NCBI GenBank assembly: GCA_037783415.1
Contig: JAZGTN010000009.1
Location: 11,222,001-11,286,000 of the forward strand
DNA: 64,000 nucleotides
From: Leptasterias polaris
Lineage: Eukaryota > Echinodermata > Asteroidea > Forcipulatida > Asteriidae
Direction: 5' to 3'
Shown: positions 19,561 through 31,133 of the stretch, in pieces
How positions within the stretch are numbered: position 1 is the first letter of the stretch
How the letters are laid out: every line of letters begins with the position of its first letter
Position numbers and translations under genes: made by a program
The notes under the pieces: model-generated
What the model saw: only the letters and a program-made list of their open reading frames with translations
Told to the model about the DNA's origin: nothing
Databases searched by the model: none

Positions 19561-20382
19561 ATATAGATACAAAATGGTGGCGCCCGCTACACCCGTGTAC
19601 CCGTGTGCTTGTTGTTAATACGGTTATGTAGGCTTGAAACGACGACAGTAATGTGTTGTATGGGGGCACTTTTCGTCAGTTGTTGCTGTGTTTACATTGA
19701 AAACATCATTCCTTTGGCTGTATTAACAGATAGTATATAGTAATAATGTTGCTATTTGTTCCTAAAATTACAAAACAACAGAATAATTCAACGTTCCAAA
19801 GAAAGGTTTGCTGGGTTTGGTTTTTAGTGTAAGACTATATCGACGAGTATGAGACTATCACGGTAAGTCACATTCAAGAAACTCAAGAATCTTCAGTGGC
19901 TGGTTGATCAGGGGAAAAGTAGAGACAAACCATCAACAGACTATGTGAAGATGACATAGGCGGTGGGTGGTTAATATGGCATCATGAATGTCAAGTTCCC
20001 GGGAACTGATTGCATGTGTGAAACCCTAGCCCTCGCAGCCAAAACCCCAGCCCTCAGCAAAAACCCACAGCCTACACCCAAACCCTATAGCCATCGGCCA
20101 AAACCCTAGCCATCGGCACAAACCCTAGCCGTCGGCCCAAACCCTAGCATACACCCCAAACCCTATAGCCATCAGCCCAAAACCCTAGCTCTTAGTCTAA
20201 ACCCTAGCTCTTAGTCTAAACCCTAGTTTACAGTCTTAATCTATTGTCCACAACTAACCGTATAGTACTGGAATGGAATTTTGCAACATGCCCCGCCCAC
20301 CCTCCGCCCACCCCTTAACAGCTAGGAAGATGAAACTTGGAAGAACAATAAATGTGGTAAAATGTGTTTGTTGGTTAGGAAC
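19561..20382. other. Single-copy spacer within the duplicated region
   Basis: This sequence separates the second and third full copies. It has no coding frame and holds the minisatellite at 20021-20236. Confidence 0.5.
20021..20236 (+). repeat. Minisatellite based on AAACCCTAGCC
   Basis: About ten imperfect units of 18-22 bp of the form AAACCCTAGCCATCGGCCC, decaying to CTCTTAGTCTAAACCCTAG at the right end. Confidence 0.8.
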
Positions 20383-21326
20383 TTTGTTATAAAGTTCACA
20401 ATTTTAAACTCAATATGAATACATGGTTAGAAAAGTTGGAGGGAAAGCAAAAACGCCCCCCCCCCAACTCAAGGCCCCCTTCCAACCTGTTTCCCTTTTT
20501 ACCGCTTCTCCACAATAATTAACCCCCTCTTGTCGATTAATTAAATAGTTTGTAAGGTTTTTAGAATCTTATTACGAAAAAGAGACATGTTAATAACTTT
20601 TTGAGGGAAGATTTGGACGTAACTTCCAAGTATTCCAATATAATGTACACAGTGTGTCATGCAGGTTTTTCCTCTCACATTGCTTAAAGTACATGTAAAT
20701 GCTTCAACATGTTTGACCTTGTTGTAGACAAACGCAATAAAACATTCCAATTTTGTTTTCCAGATTTCATATCAGTGACTTATTCTCAAAATTTTAAGCA
20801 TAATTTTTTCCCCATAAAGAATAATTGACTGCCCTTATAGGGTGCACTACTCTAAATCGACCAAAAATTCATGCGCCAAGCTACTTATCATAATTTGTAA
20901 ACCTACAATTTATTTTTAATTATAACGTTTTGGGGGTCATGCAACTAATAGAGTGTGTAATTATAAGAATCTATCACAACCTGGGGTTCTGGGTTTCAAG
21001 TTTTGAGGAGATTTGATAAATTTGGGCTTTAAAGTTGGTCCTATTTAGCTTGGGAATTGGAGGAGTGCCTCATGAAAACTGGCGGCAAGTCGGTTTGGGA
21101 AAAAACACATTTTCGGGGGTGTTTTATTCTGGGGTAATTAGCAAAAATTCCAAACGGCTGACCTGCCAAAAATTGAAAAAGAAATCTGAAGTTTAGTGGT
21201 CTGAAAATATATTTGATTGGTTTTCAAGAGGCTGAGAGACTTTTAACAATTTTTTTAGAATTTTTGAATAATTAGCATTTATCATTGTTTGCTATGGGAG
21301 TCTATTTAGAGGGGTGAAACCCTGAG

Positions 21327-21573
21327 CGGTTGGAGGATGGTAGCGCCCTCTCGTGGGGAAGCATTATTCGGCTGGTTTGGTGTGTATTGTGGGGGGGCAG
21401 TCTGTTGCATGCTCACGTATGTAACATACATACATACATATTCGGATGTATTGTATGTGTGTATTGTGGGCATGTTCTTTCAAGTTTCAGGCAGAGTGTC
21501 ACTAAATTGTGAAAACATTGATTCAAAGTTTCAATACATGCAAACAGTTTAAGTTACTCTGTTTTAATGTGAG
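21327..21573 (+). promoter_or_regulatory. Presumed 5' region of the Ig-EGF-mucin gene
   Basis: This sequence precedes the first coding exon. It has a short (ACATACAT)n stretch near 21425 and no convincing TATA box. A start-stop codon pair ATGTGA lies at 21567-21572, one base before the initiator ATG at 21574, a possible minimal upstream ORF. The transcription start is not identifiable; an upstream non-coding exon is possible. Confidence 0.3.
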
Positions 21574-21679
21574 ATGACGGCCGAGATCACAACTGAAAAG
21601 AAGCAATACAATATGCTACCACTGTGGACTCCATCCGTGGCTGGGCTGCTTGTGCTTGCTTTTTCGTTACTTCATCAAG
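21574..21679 (+). CDS. Exon 1: signal peptide
   Basis: The start ATG at 21574 has G at -3. A second in-frame Met at 21613 begins MLPLWTPSVAGLLVLAFSLL, a classical signal peptide: short N-region, then the hydrophobic core VAGLLVLAFSLL. With the first ATG the peptide has 13 extra mostly polar residues, so the true start may be 21613. The exon ends ..CATCAAG before GTAAAA, in phase 1, and joins exon 2 to give HQ-G-AAVAVG, a plausible signal peptidase site. The 35-codon exon is easily missed. It lies 6 kb upstream of exon 2 across a transposon-filled intron. Confidence 0.65.
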
Positions 21680-23359
21680 GTAAAAAACAGAAACCATTAA
21701 AAAATATTGCAAAGTCACTCCTTGTTGAATAAAGTGCCTACTTTGGGGGGCGATTAACTTAGAAAATAGATGAGATCTATTATTTAAGGCCAGATTATGA
21801 GGACCAAAAATAAGTTGGTACACAGATTTGCAGACCTATCAATCATGCCTAGGCCTATAGCTATATCGTAGGACGCCCTATATTCAGGGCGTCCCTGAAA
21901 TCGAGGCAAATCTTTTACCTCTCTGTGCGCGATGTAAACAGTTCCTAGATACAATTTTTGTGGTTTGACTTGCCAAGCAAAGAGTCTCCTCTCATTTGAC
22001 CAAAACTTAGAAACATGTAAGGCTCCACTGGTTAGTTGCACTTGTAAATGCAAAAAGTTGTGGTATTTAGGCATTTCTGCAAGGTACAAAAATATGTCAT
22101 ACTGTCGGGGCCATAAAAAAAAAATTCCCCACCGAAAAAGTTTCATCAAACACTTTTTCAATTCACAATTCACGATGATCAAATCATGTGACTGAACATT
22201 CTGCTAAGCATTCTGGGAAAAAAAATACAGAGGCTTAAAGAAGCCACGTGCCTTATTTATATCATTTTCTATGAGTCTGGATAATTTTTTTTTTGTAACA
22301 CTCTATCATTTTTGTTATTAATATTAAAATTTAAACATCAGCTTTGTGATTCGATTATCACTGTTTATTTATATGCTTTATTTTAAATGTTAAGAAACAT
22401 AAAAAGACACAAAACTAAATAAAAATAAGATTTCAAAGCCAAAAATTATTAATTTTTTTATTTTTTTTTTTAGTTTTTGAAAAATACCATGGTTATTTTT
22501 AGAACTAGATAAAAAATATGTTGAATAAAATGAAGAAAACTGCTGGCTATAGAGTCATACACTAAGTCTCACAGAACACTTGTAGTCACTGCAGATGTTT
22601 CTTCCACGTATGGCTTCACCCGGACACCATACTTTCTTGTTTGCATCGAAACAGGTCAAACTCAAAACAAATGGGACGCTATTGAAGTCATCGAAGATCG
22701 GTGCGTGGTGTGAAAGTTTCAATGTTCATCACGTTTTAATATATGTTTGCATATTTCTTATAAACAAAGGAAGGTAATTAGGGCATCAGTTGATTATGGA
22801 ATATTTTTATTTTTTTTCAATTCAAAGAAAAAGGCATACTACATCGAAAACCGGACAGGGGAGGATATAATAGGCTATAATTATACATGTAGCTTCAAAA
22901 AGGGGTAGGTTCGGGCAAATTTCATGAGGCCATATCTCAAAAAGGGCAGGTCCAAGCTAATGTCCCCCCTGGCGGCAAATTTTCATCTTTATAAAAAAAA
23001 CACACAAAAAACCCGTGTCATTTTGAAGCTAATTACTAATTAAAGTTTATTATTCTAAAAAAAAATGGGGGAAAAGACATCGTTAATGAATGCCAAGGTC
23101 AACAATCACATAAATTTGTTTACCGTGACGTACGGGACATTTTAAAGTTAGATATGGGGTAAGATTGTTGCAACTTGGACAAATTTCTTAAATAGTGGGG
23201 AACTATGAATCAAGACTAAATTCCAGCTCGGTCAACTAATTATGTATTATGCAAATTAGGCTCCATCATAGCATGACATGTCCCGTACGTCACAAATTGA
23301 CTTGCAGTTTTTTAATTTATAGAAAGTAGTAACATTTGAAAAAATATTTTATGAAGTTC
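21680..23359. other. Intron 1, first part: no gene seen
   Basis: AT-rich intronic sequence with poly-T/poly-A runs (22270, 22440). No coding frame shows domain or codon signal. One GTGACGTACGGGACA motif lies at 23125 and its inverse at 23279. Confidence 0.45.
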
Positions 23360-25273
23360 TATACACCTATCAATTGTATGACGCACTATAGGACCCCCGG
23401 GGATGATGCGTCAAGTTTGCGTCTTTACTCTCGGAAAAAGTGACCGTGGGTACGTCAAAGTCCAATAGTGGTCAGTCAAAAAATCTTTGAGCGGTGCGTC
23501 GAGGTACGTCATGGTCCGTCGATGTCCATTTCAACATTTATTTTGTTTATTTAGTGGAGAATAAAAATGCACCTACCCTCCCCGCCTGTGTAAAATGATG
23601 TTGGTATTATTTTGTTAACATTTATGTTGCTTGAGGGTCGGGAATTTAGCACCCGAAAGTCAGCGATCACCGCATGCCAGCTCAGACGGCCGTTTATTTT
23701 CCACACTGCACACAGCAAGCCTTTAGCCCAATACATGTAATTCATGGTGCGGTGGTTTTGTCAACCTCGGCCCCGTGGTATATTATATCTCTCACACGCA
23801 CGATAGTGGGGGGCGATCGTCGAGTCATACATGTAGATGGATACGAGGGTGTGTTATTTTAATAGTCACATGTAATTCATGGCGCGGTGGTTTTGTCAAC
23901 CTCTGCCCCGTGGTTAAGGGTGGACGATATGACGATCGTCGCTATTCGATATTGAAACAATATCGACAATGTCGATGATGGTTTTAAAAAATATCGAAAT
24001 ATCGCGATATTATATATTCAATAATTTGGACGGCGACCAGGCCTGAATATTTGTAAACGCCAGTTTTTTTTTATGTAAATGCCGCAAAATCAGACTTAGT
24101 TGAATGAATTGGGGCTTTGAAATATATATCGAAGGAAACCGGTCCCATTGTGTACGTCTTCCCATCTAGCTATGGTTGTTTTATTCGTGGTATCGCCGAA
24201 CGTGATGCACAGGCTGATTGGCGTGAATAATTATGACGTCATGCTTTTCACAGCGCTGCCATTCAATAGTATTTATCACCTCGATCCCGCAGATGTGCTT
24301 GCTCCTAACTTAGTAAACTTTATAGTAAGGGGGTGAAGAAAGGGTGTGTAGCCGTGGGAGCGAAATAGCGAGGGAAATTCCCTTGATGAGAAATCACTGC
24401 GTGGTCGGGAAACGTCGGGCAAACGTTTCTACATAACACGCACATGTACGTGATCGGAATAAACGTCGAGGCACCAGCTTTTAGAGAGCGCAACGTTCAA
24501 TCGTTGAGGTAAAACCATGAATTAATTGTGTCGGAGCCAGTTATAAAAAGCACATAAAAATGTAAGACATTTTGTTTTCATGGAATATGGATATTAAATT
24601 CAGTGATTTTTTTCTCAGCGGTTTATCCATACAGTCATGTCTTGTTTGTTATTCTATTGCTCATGTCGTCCCTGCGCGCGGTAAAACCGTTTTTCCGTGT
24701 TCAAAATTTTGTTCACGATATATCGACATATCGGCGATATTAACCCGACGATATATCGCCAGTCAAAATTTACGATATCGTCCAGGGGCCGTGGTATATT
24801 ATATCTCTCACACGCACGATACTTGGGGTCGATCGTCGAGTCATGGATGGATACGAGGATGCGTTATTTAGTAGACTGGTTCCCTCTCTATTATTTCGTG
24901 TGTTTGATAGTGTGTTGGGAACCGCACTTCTCGAAGATCAAGTAGTACATTCTCGCCTCGTGCATATACACTTGCCATGTATTTTCAGCATGTGTGCCGG
25001 GAAACTCATACGTACAAGGTTGAAATACTTGGTATTCACTGCGTGTGCATCGTTTGCAAGCGATTATGTGCGTCGATTTGTCCGTCCGTGGTGCGTTGCT
25101 ATCCGCGAAAGGCGAGTCAAAAAATCGTTTGGAAGACCGTCCAAATCTGCAACAAGTGTGTCAATTTTTTGACCCAGGGTGGGTCTTTGGACACGCAAAT
25201 CCGTCCCCACATATGGACAGTGACACACCATCCCCGAGGGTCCTATAGTGCGTCATACAATTGATAGGTGTAT
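23360..25273. mobile_element. Non-autonomous DNA transposon, 1.9 kb, with inverted ends
   Basis: The left end TATACACCTATCAATTGTAT and the following 15 bp (to GGACCC at 23396) are the exact complement of the right end (25237-25273). The sequence inside the ends is rich in GTCGA/GTCCGTC motifs at both sides. The target duplication is not certain: TA, with termini TACACC.., is the simplest reading. There is no transposase frame. It contains a duplicated block (23735-23870 and 23875 onward) whose second copy is split by a hAT-like insertion. Confidence 0.65.
23915..24788. mobile_element. Nested non-autonomous hAT-like element, 874 bp
   Basis: The ends TAAGGGTGGACGATAT and (inverted) CCCCTGGACGATAT form an imperfect inverted repeat, followed inward by CGATAT-rich subterminal repeats on both sides. 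CCGTGGT flanks both ends (23908-23914, 24789-24795); extended to 8 bp it has one mismatch. An intact copy of the target (GGCCCCGTGGTATATTATAT, near 23770) lies just upstream and shows the empty site. An 8-bp duplication fits hAT. No transposase remains. Confidence 0.65.
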
Positions 25274-26152
25274 AATTTATGTTAAGCCCCAACTACATAC
25301 ATCTAGGGCTAGGCATAAAAAAAAAATGACTACTGAATCTCATTAAAAATCTTAGGTAATGAATGTGACGTACGGGACATGCATAGTGCATTCTAAGGAA
25401 GGGGCCCAAAGATGAGGCACCCCTTGTTAATTTTGTTCCATGTTGGTACTTCCCTTAAAAACAATTCAGTATTTGTTTCCACACATTTTTTCTTTGATAA
25501 TTATTCTTTAATGGTAGAATCCATCTGGCCAAGCTGGTTGGAGGCCAAGCTGGTTGGAGGCCATGCCGGCTAGAACCCATGCCTTTCTGGTATGATCATT
25601 GACACTTTGGGAACACATGAAACCTACCAGAACTACGAATCAACTGTCAAAATACACTTTTTATTTTGTTCTCCTTAAAGAATAGTGTCATTTTATGTCA
25701 AATATTGTAAAAGAAATAGCTAAAAATGAGTGTATTTCACCAATGGAAAAAATGTCCCGTACGTCACTGTCCCGTACGTCATGGTGTGGAAGTTCAGATT
25801 TCTGGCTACTACATAAAAAGGACTTGATATATTTGTACAACAATTTGCCATTAGTTAGTCAGATATTATACAGTAATTACAGTTTTTTGAGATAACTACA
25901 CTCTTAGTACTTTCAGAGCGTTTTGCATGCGAACTTGTTTTTTTTTAACTCAATTTTTCTCTGGTCCCATACGTCACAGTTACGTTAATGAAGTATTTTC
26001 AATAAACCAGCACAAGAACATGTTACATATAGCATAACAGATTCAAATAATTGTCTTCTTTGCTTCAACTAGAAACATTTTAAAAAGCCTCTGATTGTCC
26101 CGTACAAATGTCAAATAGCTTGGACCTGCCCAAAACGATATGGAGTATGAAA
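25274..26152. other. Intron 1 segment with repeated GTGACGTACGGGACA motifs
   Basis: No gene seen. The 15-mer or its inverse lies at 25365-25379, 25753-25767 and 25768-25782 (last base changed), with weaker forms near 25963 and 26097. See also 23125 and 23279. Confidence 0.5.
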
Positions 26153-26156
26153 TTAA

Positions 26157-26520
26157 AGGGACACGTTGCCTTGGATCGGACGAGTTGGTCTATAAAAAGC
26201 GTTTGTAACCGTTTGTTATAAAATGCATGGTTAGAAAGATGTTTTAAAAGTAGAATACAATGATCCACACAAATATGCCTCGAAATTGCTTGGTTTTCCT
26301 TTTACTTTGCGAACTAACACGATCGGCCATTTATGGGAGTCAAATAAAGGCCGACCGTGTTAGTTGACGATGTAAAAGGAAAACCCCGCAATTTCGAGGC
26401 ATATTTGTGTAGATCACTGTATTCTACTTCTACAACATCTTTCTAACCATATGCATTTTATAACAAACGGTTACAAATGCCTTTTAGACCAATTTGTCCG
26501 ATCCAAGGCAACGTGTCCCT
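26157..26520. mobile_element. Fold-back MITE with TTAA target duplication
   Basis: The 364-bp element begins AGGGACACGTTGCC and ends with the complement, flanked by TTAA at 26153-26156 and 26521-26524. The arms pair along most of their length (about 170 bp) around a loop near 26330. TTAA duplications are made by piggyBac and Kolobok transposases. A half-copy lies at 335-448. Confidence 0.85.
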
Positions 26521-26524
26521 TTAA

Positions 26525-27646
26525 TTTTTGGAGTGTGTTCATTTTGCCCATAGTGGAACAGTTTGACAAAGTTTCATGAAAATCCGAGAGGGTCCTCTAG
26601 TTGATTTGACATGGAATGACCCTGCTGTCCTATGGAGTTGGCTTGAAAATAGCATTGTGTTTGGGCAGTGCATTAAACCACCCTGTTAGCATAATTTAAC
26701 ATTGAAAAGCTCTATTAAAAATTACGATGTGTGTGTATGTACATCGGGATACTTTTTATTTATTTTTCCGTTCAATTTATAAAACAAAACAATACAAATA
26801 GAAAATGGGCCTTTTTAGCCTTATAGTTGGACAATGTGCATCTAAACCTTGATTTGATACATGTAGGTCTTTTCGACATTTCAAATGAACAAATGCTGTT
26901 TATGCACGTATCGATTGTGGTCTGGGCAAGGACTTGGCCGGGAATGTAAAATTGGTCTGGCGTGATAGTCCCGGCCATGTCCCCCTGCTGCCTGGCTGGG
27001 GGACTTGGCTGCGGGGAATTTGTCACAACCTCCACACGATCCCAGCCCTGGCATGTGGGGCGTTTATCCTGATCCTGGCCGGCCCCAACATGCAGGGTAT
27101 TTGTAACAACACTTCCACAATCCCAGCCGGGCATGGAATTTTCTTTTAAAACCCTCAGAAGTCCCCGCTAATGTACTGGTTGGGCGGGGCAAGAAATTGT
27201 ACAACCTCGGCCAAGTGCCAATTCCCCGCTGTTATCCTGGCTACGTTTTCGAAAGTCTCTGGTCCCCGCCCCGGTACCCCAAAGCCAGGACTACATGTAT
27301 CCATAAGATTGATACAATGATACATTCATTGGAACCAATATTTAGGTCCTAATTGTAAAAATTTTGAGAACACGTTTTTTAAAATTTCGCAACCACAAAT
27401 ATTGTTAACAGTCCAAACACGTAGACACAACTTTACTATTAAATAATTCAAATAATTTTTCTTGAGTTTTCGGTAGTGTTCGTAGTACTGGACAGATCAT
27501 GGAGAACATCATACATGATGTACATTACACAATAACATGCGGGCATTCATGTTGGCACGTTTGGTTACCCTTGACAGGGGTAGTACAATTTATGTTATAA
27601 ATTTATGTATGTTTGTTTCTGTATTTACCTGTAGTGATACTTTCAG
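26525..27646. other. Intron 1, last part, with a GC-rich repeat
   Basis: The part at 26930-27290 is GC-rich. It has several near-repeats of TTTGTAACAAC../TCCACAATCCCAGCC and CTGGC-rich pieces, and looks like a decayed repeat. No coding signal precedes exon 2. Confidence 0.45.
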
Positions 27647-27994
27647 GAGCAGCGGTTGCAGTGGGTACTTCAAGTCCTTATGCTGATGAAGGAAGTAATC
27701 ACAACGTAACATGCACACCATCTGAAGCAATTCGCTTTCTAAGATGGTTCAAGTCTTCTAAAAATCAAGAATTTGCTGATGCTCAAAGAATTTTGGAGTT
27801 TTTTGTTTTTGGCAACAGTGTAACTTTTAACGCTGGTGTCAATGAATCACATTACTCATTTGATAAAAGTGTATCACACTATCCACTGACCATTACTGGA
27901 GTTGGCATCGATGATGAGGTTAGGTACTGGTGTCAGATTGAGCTTGACAGTGGAAGCCCAAATGAGAATGGCGAGACATCTTTTAAAGTAAGAC
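27647..27994 (+). CDS. Exon 2: Ig V-like domain
   Basis: The 348-bp exon lies between acceptor TTTCAG and donor GTAAGT, phase 1 at both ends, and encodes 116 residues. It has the Ig fold signature: first Cys in HNVTC, Trp in FLRWFKSS about 16 residues later, and the D-x-x-x-Y-W-C pattern in DDEVRYWCQIE. The spacing of about 70 residues between the Cys and the paired strand pattern fits a V-type domain. N-glycosylation sites are NVT and NES. It follows the signal peptide and is the outermost, presumably ligand-binding domain. Continuing through the donor, the frame soon stops. Confidence 0.85.
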
Positions 27995-28151
27995 GTAAGT
28001 TATTCACATTTTTTTAAATTGTGTGAGAAAACATTTGACTGAGCCACAAACAACATTTATGTGAAAACAAGATTTAATCGAAAAAGTTTGTTTTCACTGT
28101 AAGATTGAAACTAATGGGTGTTGTTTTTGATACAGTGAGAGCTCAGATGTG

Positions 28152-29296
28152 CAGTCCTTCTGATTTGAAAATCACAGGCGTGTGGAAAAAAGCACACCTG
28201 GATTTTTCGAGGGGTGCGATTTTGCAGAGCGCCAAATTTGTGGTACATGCTGAGATCGTACAGAAACACATTTTGTAGACCACAACAGGCCTCGAACTTC
28301 GTGTTCAAAAGGGCACGGCAATAATTGCCGTGCCCTTTCTAGAATTTGGATGGCATCACAGAAGGTGTAAAAAGGGCACCACGCGTTTTTGTCGAATTTG
28401 GGGGCTTCATGGCAAAAACAAAATTTAAAAAGACGATTGAAAGATTGAAAAAACGTTAACATAACCACGGATGCTCAAAAACACTGCATCTTCACACCCA
28501 CAGCATTTTGACTTTGCACTTGAAACACTCCCCTAAACAACAAACAAAACACATTAAGAAGAAAAGAATTTTACATTTTACAGCAAAATAATCTTTCTGT
28601 TGATCCAAAATGTCATAAATGGCGTAATTTTGGTAAAATAAAGCCTATACGTTGTGCAGTTTTCGTAAACAAGCTGACATTTCTGAGGAACTGTGCTTTG
28701 AAGACCATGCTGTCGACGGCTTTTGCGTGGATACCAGTGGCTCATTGCTACGTGCACGGTAGTTTTAGATCGCGCACCAGCGACTGGTGATTATTGCAAT
28801 TCGGATGCATGCACAGACACGTAGACTCTTTGTTCAAGGCGTTTCAAACAAGTGTTGTTATCTTTTGCGTAATGCACGGATATTTCACCAATAGAGGGCT
28901 TTTCCTTCAATAGTATGGCATTGATTTTAAACGCTCTCTTACTTTCAATGTTTCCTAACTTTGTTGTTACCCAAAGGAACAATATTTGAAAAAGATTACG
29001 AACCTGAAAATTGGAAACGACATGACTGCGTGCGTTGTGTAAAAATTGTGGTGAGCGCAATGCGGTCCGTGTTTTGAGGAATTTTTCGACGCTTATCGGA
29101 ACCATAAAAATGTAAACTAATAACCGGATATTTAGTAAGCATCTTATAATTTTATTAAGAGCACCTTATGAAGTATGATTACGCCAAAAATGAATGCCAA
29201 GAGGTATCAGGCGTGTGATTATTCACACTCCTGGGAAAGCTTTTAGGCGTGCGATGGCGTGCGGGTGCGATCGCACGCCTCAAATCAGAAGGACTG
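28152..29296. mobile_element. Non-autonomous TIR element in intron 2, 6-bp target duplication
   Basis: The ends CAGTCCTTCTGATTTGA and its exact complement are flanked by GATGTG at 28146-28151 and 29297-29302. The 1145-bp interior has GCGTG/CGCACG-rich subterminal pieces and a perfect 31-bp palindrome (28308-28338, AAAGGGCACGGCAAT around one A). No transposase frame is present. The CAG start suggests hAT, but a 6-bp rather than 8-bp duplication leaves the superfamily open. Confidence 0.75.
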
Positions 29297-29486
29297 GATG
29301 TGAAATTACTTTTGTGGTTTGTTGTTTGTTACCTTTGATGACCATAATCAAACTTTCATCAGAATAATGCCCCTGGAGGCTAGTCTGAGCATCTGTACAT
29401 GTGTAGCTTTCTCTGTCACTGAATTTACAACCCATTAGACCATGAATATATGTATTTTGAAATAATTTTTTTAAATTACATTTCAG

Positions 29487-29825
29487 GGATACCAGCAAGA
29501 ATAGGACTTAGACATGTCGAGAGTGACACATCTTATAAAAATGGAGAGGTAGCAGATGTTATAGTAGGGAGGAATCAATTTGTATGCTCTGTGCCAAATA
29601 TCATACCGCCAGCAAAGTTCAACTGGAGACTTAGTTCTACTAATTTAGAATCATTTGATGAGAGGAATACATCAAATGATGATGATCCTAGAATGGTAAA
29701 CAGTTACAGTACCCTAACTGTTACTGTTATTGAGGATTCAGAGTTGACTTGCAGTGCTCAGAACAAGCAGGATGGAACAACAACACCAGATCAATCTATC
29801 AGTATCATGCTGAAAACAAGTGAAG
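29487..29825 (+). CDS. Exon 3: second Ig domain
   Basis: The 339-bp exon, acceptor TTTCAG, donor GTAAGC, phase 1 at both ends, encodes 113 residues. Key positions are FVCSVPNIIPPAKFNWRL (Cys and Trp) and STLTVTVIEDSELTCSAQN (second Cys). The Cys-x-(V/A)-x(4)-P-P-A-x-x-x-W pattern is typical of the membrane-proximal domain of V-C2 pairs in nectin- and CD80-like proteins; the likeness is structural, not proof of relation. One N-glycosylation site (NTS) is visible. It continues directly from the V-like exon. Confidence 0.85.
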
Positions 29826-31022
29826 GTAAGCACAATTGTACATGTATGTCATTGAGGGGCTCCAATGTCAAATTCAGATATTAGGTCCATTCATTTTCCA
29901 ATAGATAGAGTCATTATACATGTAGAAACGGGGAAAAAAATTATATACTGTGCATATTTTTTCAAAAAAAAAATATATATAATACAAAATAAAGTATAAC
30001 CGGGCAGTTTTAAATAAATTAAAAATATAACTATTATTACACCTTCAATATAGTGTAATGAAACAAGGTTTGCAATTTGAACACTTACATGTACATGTAG
30101 TGGGTATAGTTTGACATTGTGCTCAACAACGTCAAAGTTGTTTGTACTCCTAATCTTTCCAATTGAAATTTGTTTAAACTCGTACACAGTCAACAAACTT
30201 TTTACATTATTTTTTGCAATAAACATTGGATTTATCCTATGTTTTAGCTGTTTCCAACATTATGGGGGTACTGTGAAGTGTTAAATTGACAAATTCATAG
30301 CTCATGATACTCTCAAGAGATTTTACACAGAATGGCAATGTTTATGTCCCTGACAATTTAATGTCAAAGAGAGGATGATCCACTGCTGATGATGGTATGG
30401 CAAAGAGGATCTTTGACCTCCCTTATTTGCATCGGCTATTTCTACAATGTTACAACCCCCCCTTCAATTAAAGCTTAGGCCTACAGTACATGTACATCAT
30501 AAGGATTATTTTAATTTAATGGTTGTCATCTACATGTATACCTGGACACTACCTTTGACTCTAGTCTATAAAAGGTGCTACACTCATGTACATAAATTGG
30601 TCTTATACTTTATAGTAAAAGAAAACAATCATGTTTCATAATTTTGCTCTGAAAGAGCATCAAGTTAAATTATAGTTTGTAGCTGTTACATGTAACTTTT
30701 CCCCCACTTTCATTACATGTAGGTTTCTATCTTCTAGAAGATGAGTGCATCTCAAAACAAAGTTTGGCCTTGAAACCCCCCTCCCCCCAGCTTTAATATT
30801 AGTTCAACAAATTGTACGATTTAGGGTAGAAACAACAAAAAGGAGGTTGAAATGCTGACCCCGGTAGACTGCTTTGGGTTGTCACCTGACATGCATGATT
30901 TTCTTGTGTTTTTGTTTTTCCACAACACAGAACATTGATTCTTGTGGATACCCTTTGAAAGAACTATTATTTATAACTTCTGGCATCTTTCTTTCCTTCA
31001 AAATTGTACGTGGTTGAAATAG
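29826..31022. other. Intron 3: no gene seen
   Basis: AT-rich. Positions 29885-29945 (CATTTTCCAATAGATAGAGTC) match the end part of the fold-back element at 43375-43949, so they are a fragment of that family. Nothing else recognised. Confidence 0.45.
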
Positions 31023-31133
31023 ATCCATGCAGTAGCGGACCTTGTTTGAATGGAGGAACTTGTTCTCCTATAATACCATCAAGCTTCAATTGTACTTGCG
31101 AGGAGGGTTTTACTGGAGACAAATGTGCTGGTG
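31023..31133 (+). CDS. Exon 4: EGF-like domain
   Basis: The 111-bp exon, phase 1 at both ends, encodes 37 residues holding one complete EGF module: [14 protein letters not shown], then [14 protein letters not shown]. The six Cys have canonical spacing, including the C-x-C-x-x-G-F-x-G-x-x-C signature. The calcium-binding consensus is incomplete. The acceptor (TTGAAATAG) has a poor pyrimidine tract, while the donor (GTAAGT) is strong, so the exon could be optional. It links the Ig pair to either the mucin stalk (51786 onward) or the alternative last exon (43157). Confidence 0.85.

Larger units (their letters stand above)
17804..21326. repeat. Segmental and tandem duplication of a ~485-bp non-coding block (four copies)
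   Basis: A block starting near TTTGGGGGTCATGCAACTAA and ending AAGAGGCTGAGAGACTTTT occurs at 17815-18120, 18670-18997, 19158-19480 and 20925-21243. Complete units starting GGGTGCACTACTCTAAATCG lie at 18594-19078, 19079-19560 and 20839-21326. An upstream block (18127-18593) is repeated at 20383-20838. Copies differ by few substitutions and in a poly-C run (about 17 bases at 18205, about 11 at 20456). Short open frames in them shift between copies and are not conserved, so it is non-coding. Confidence 0.85.
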
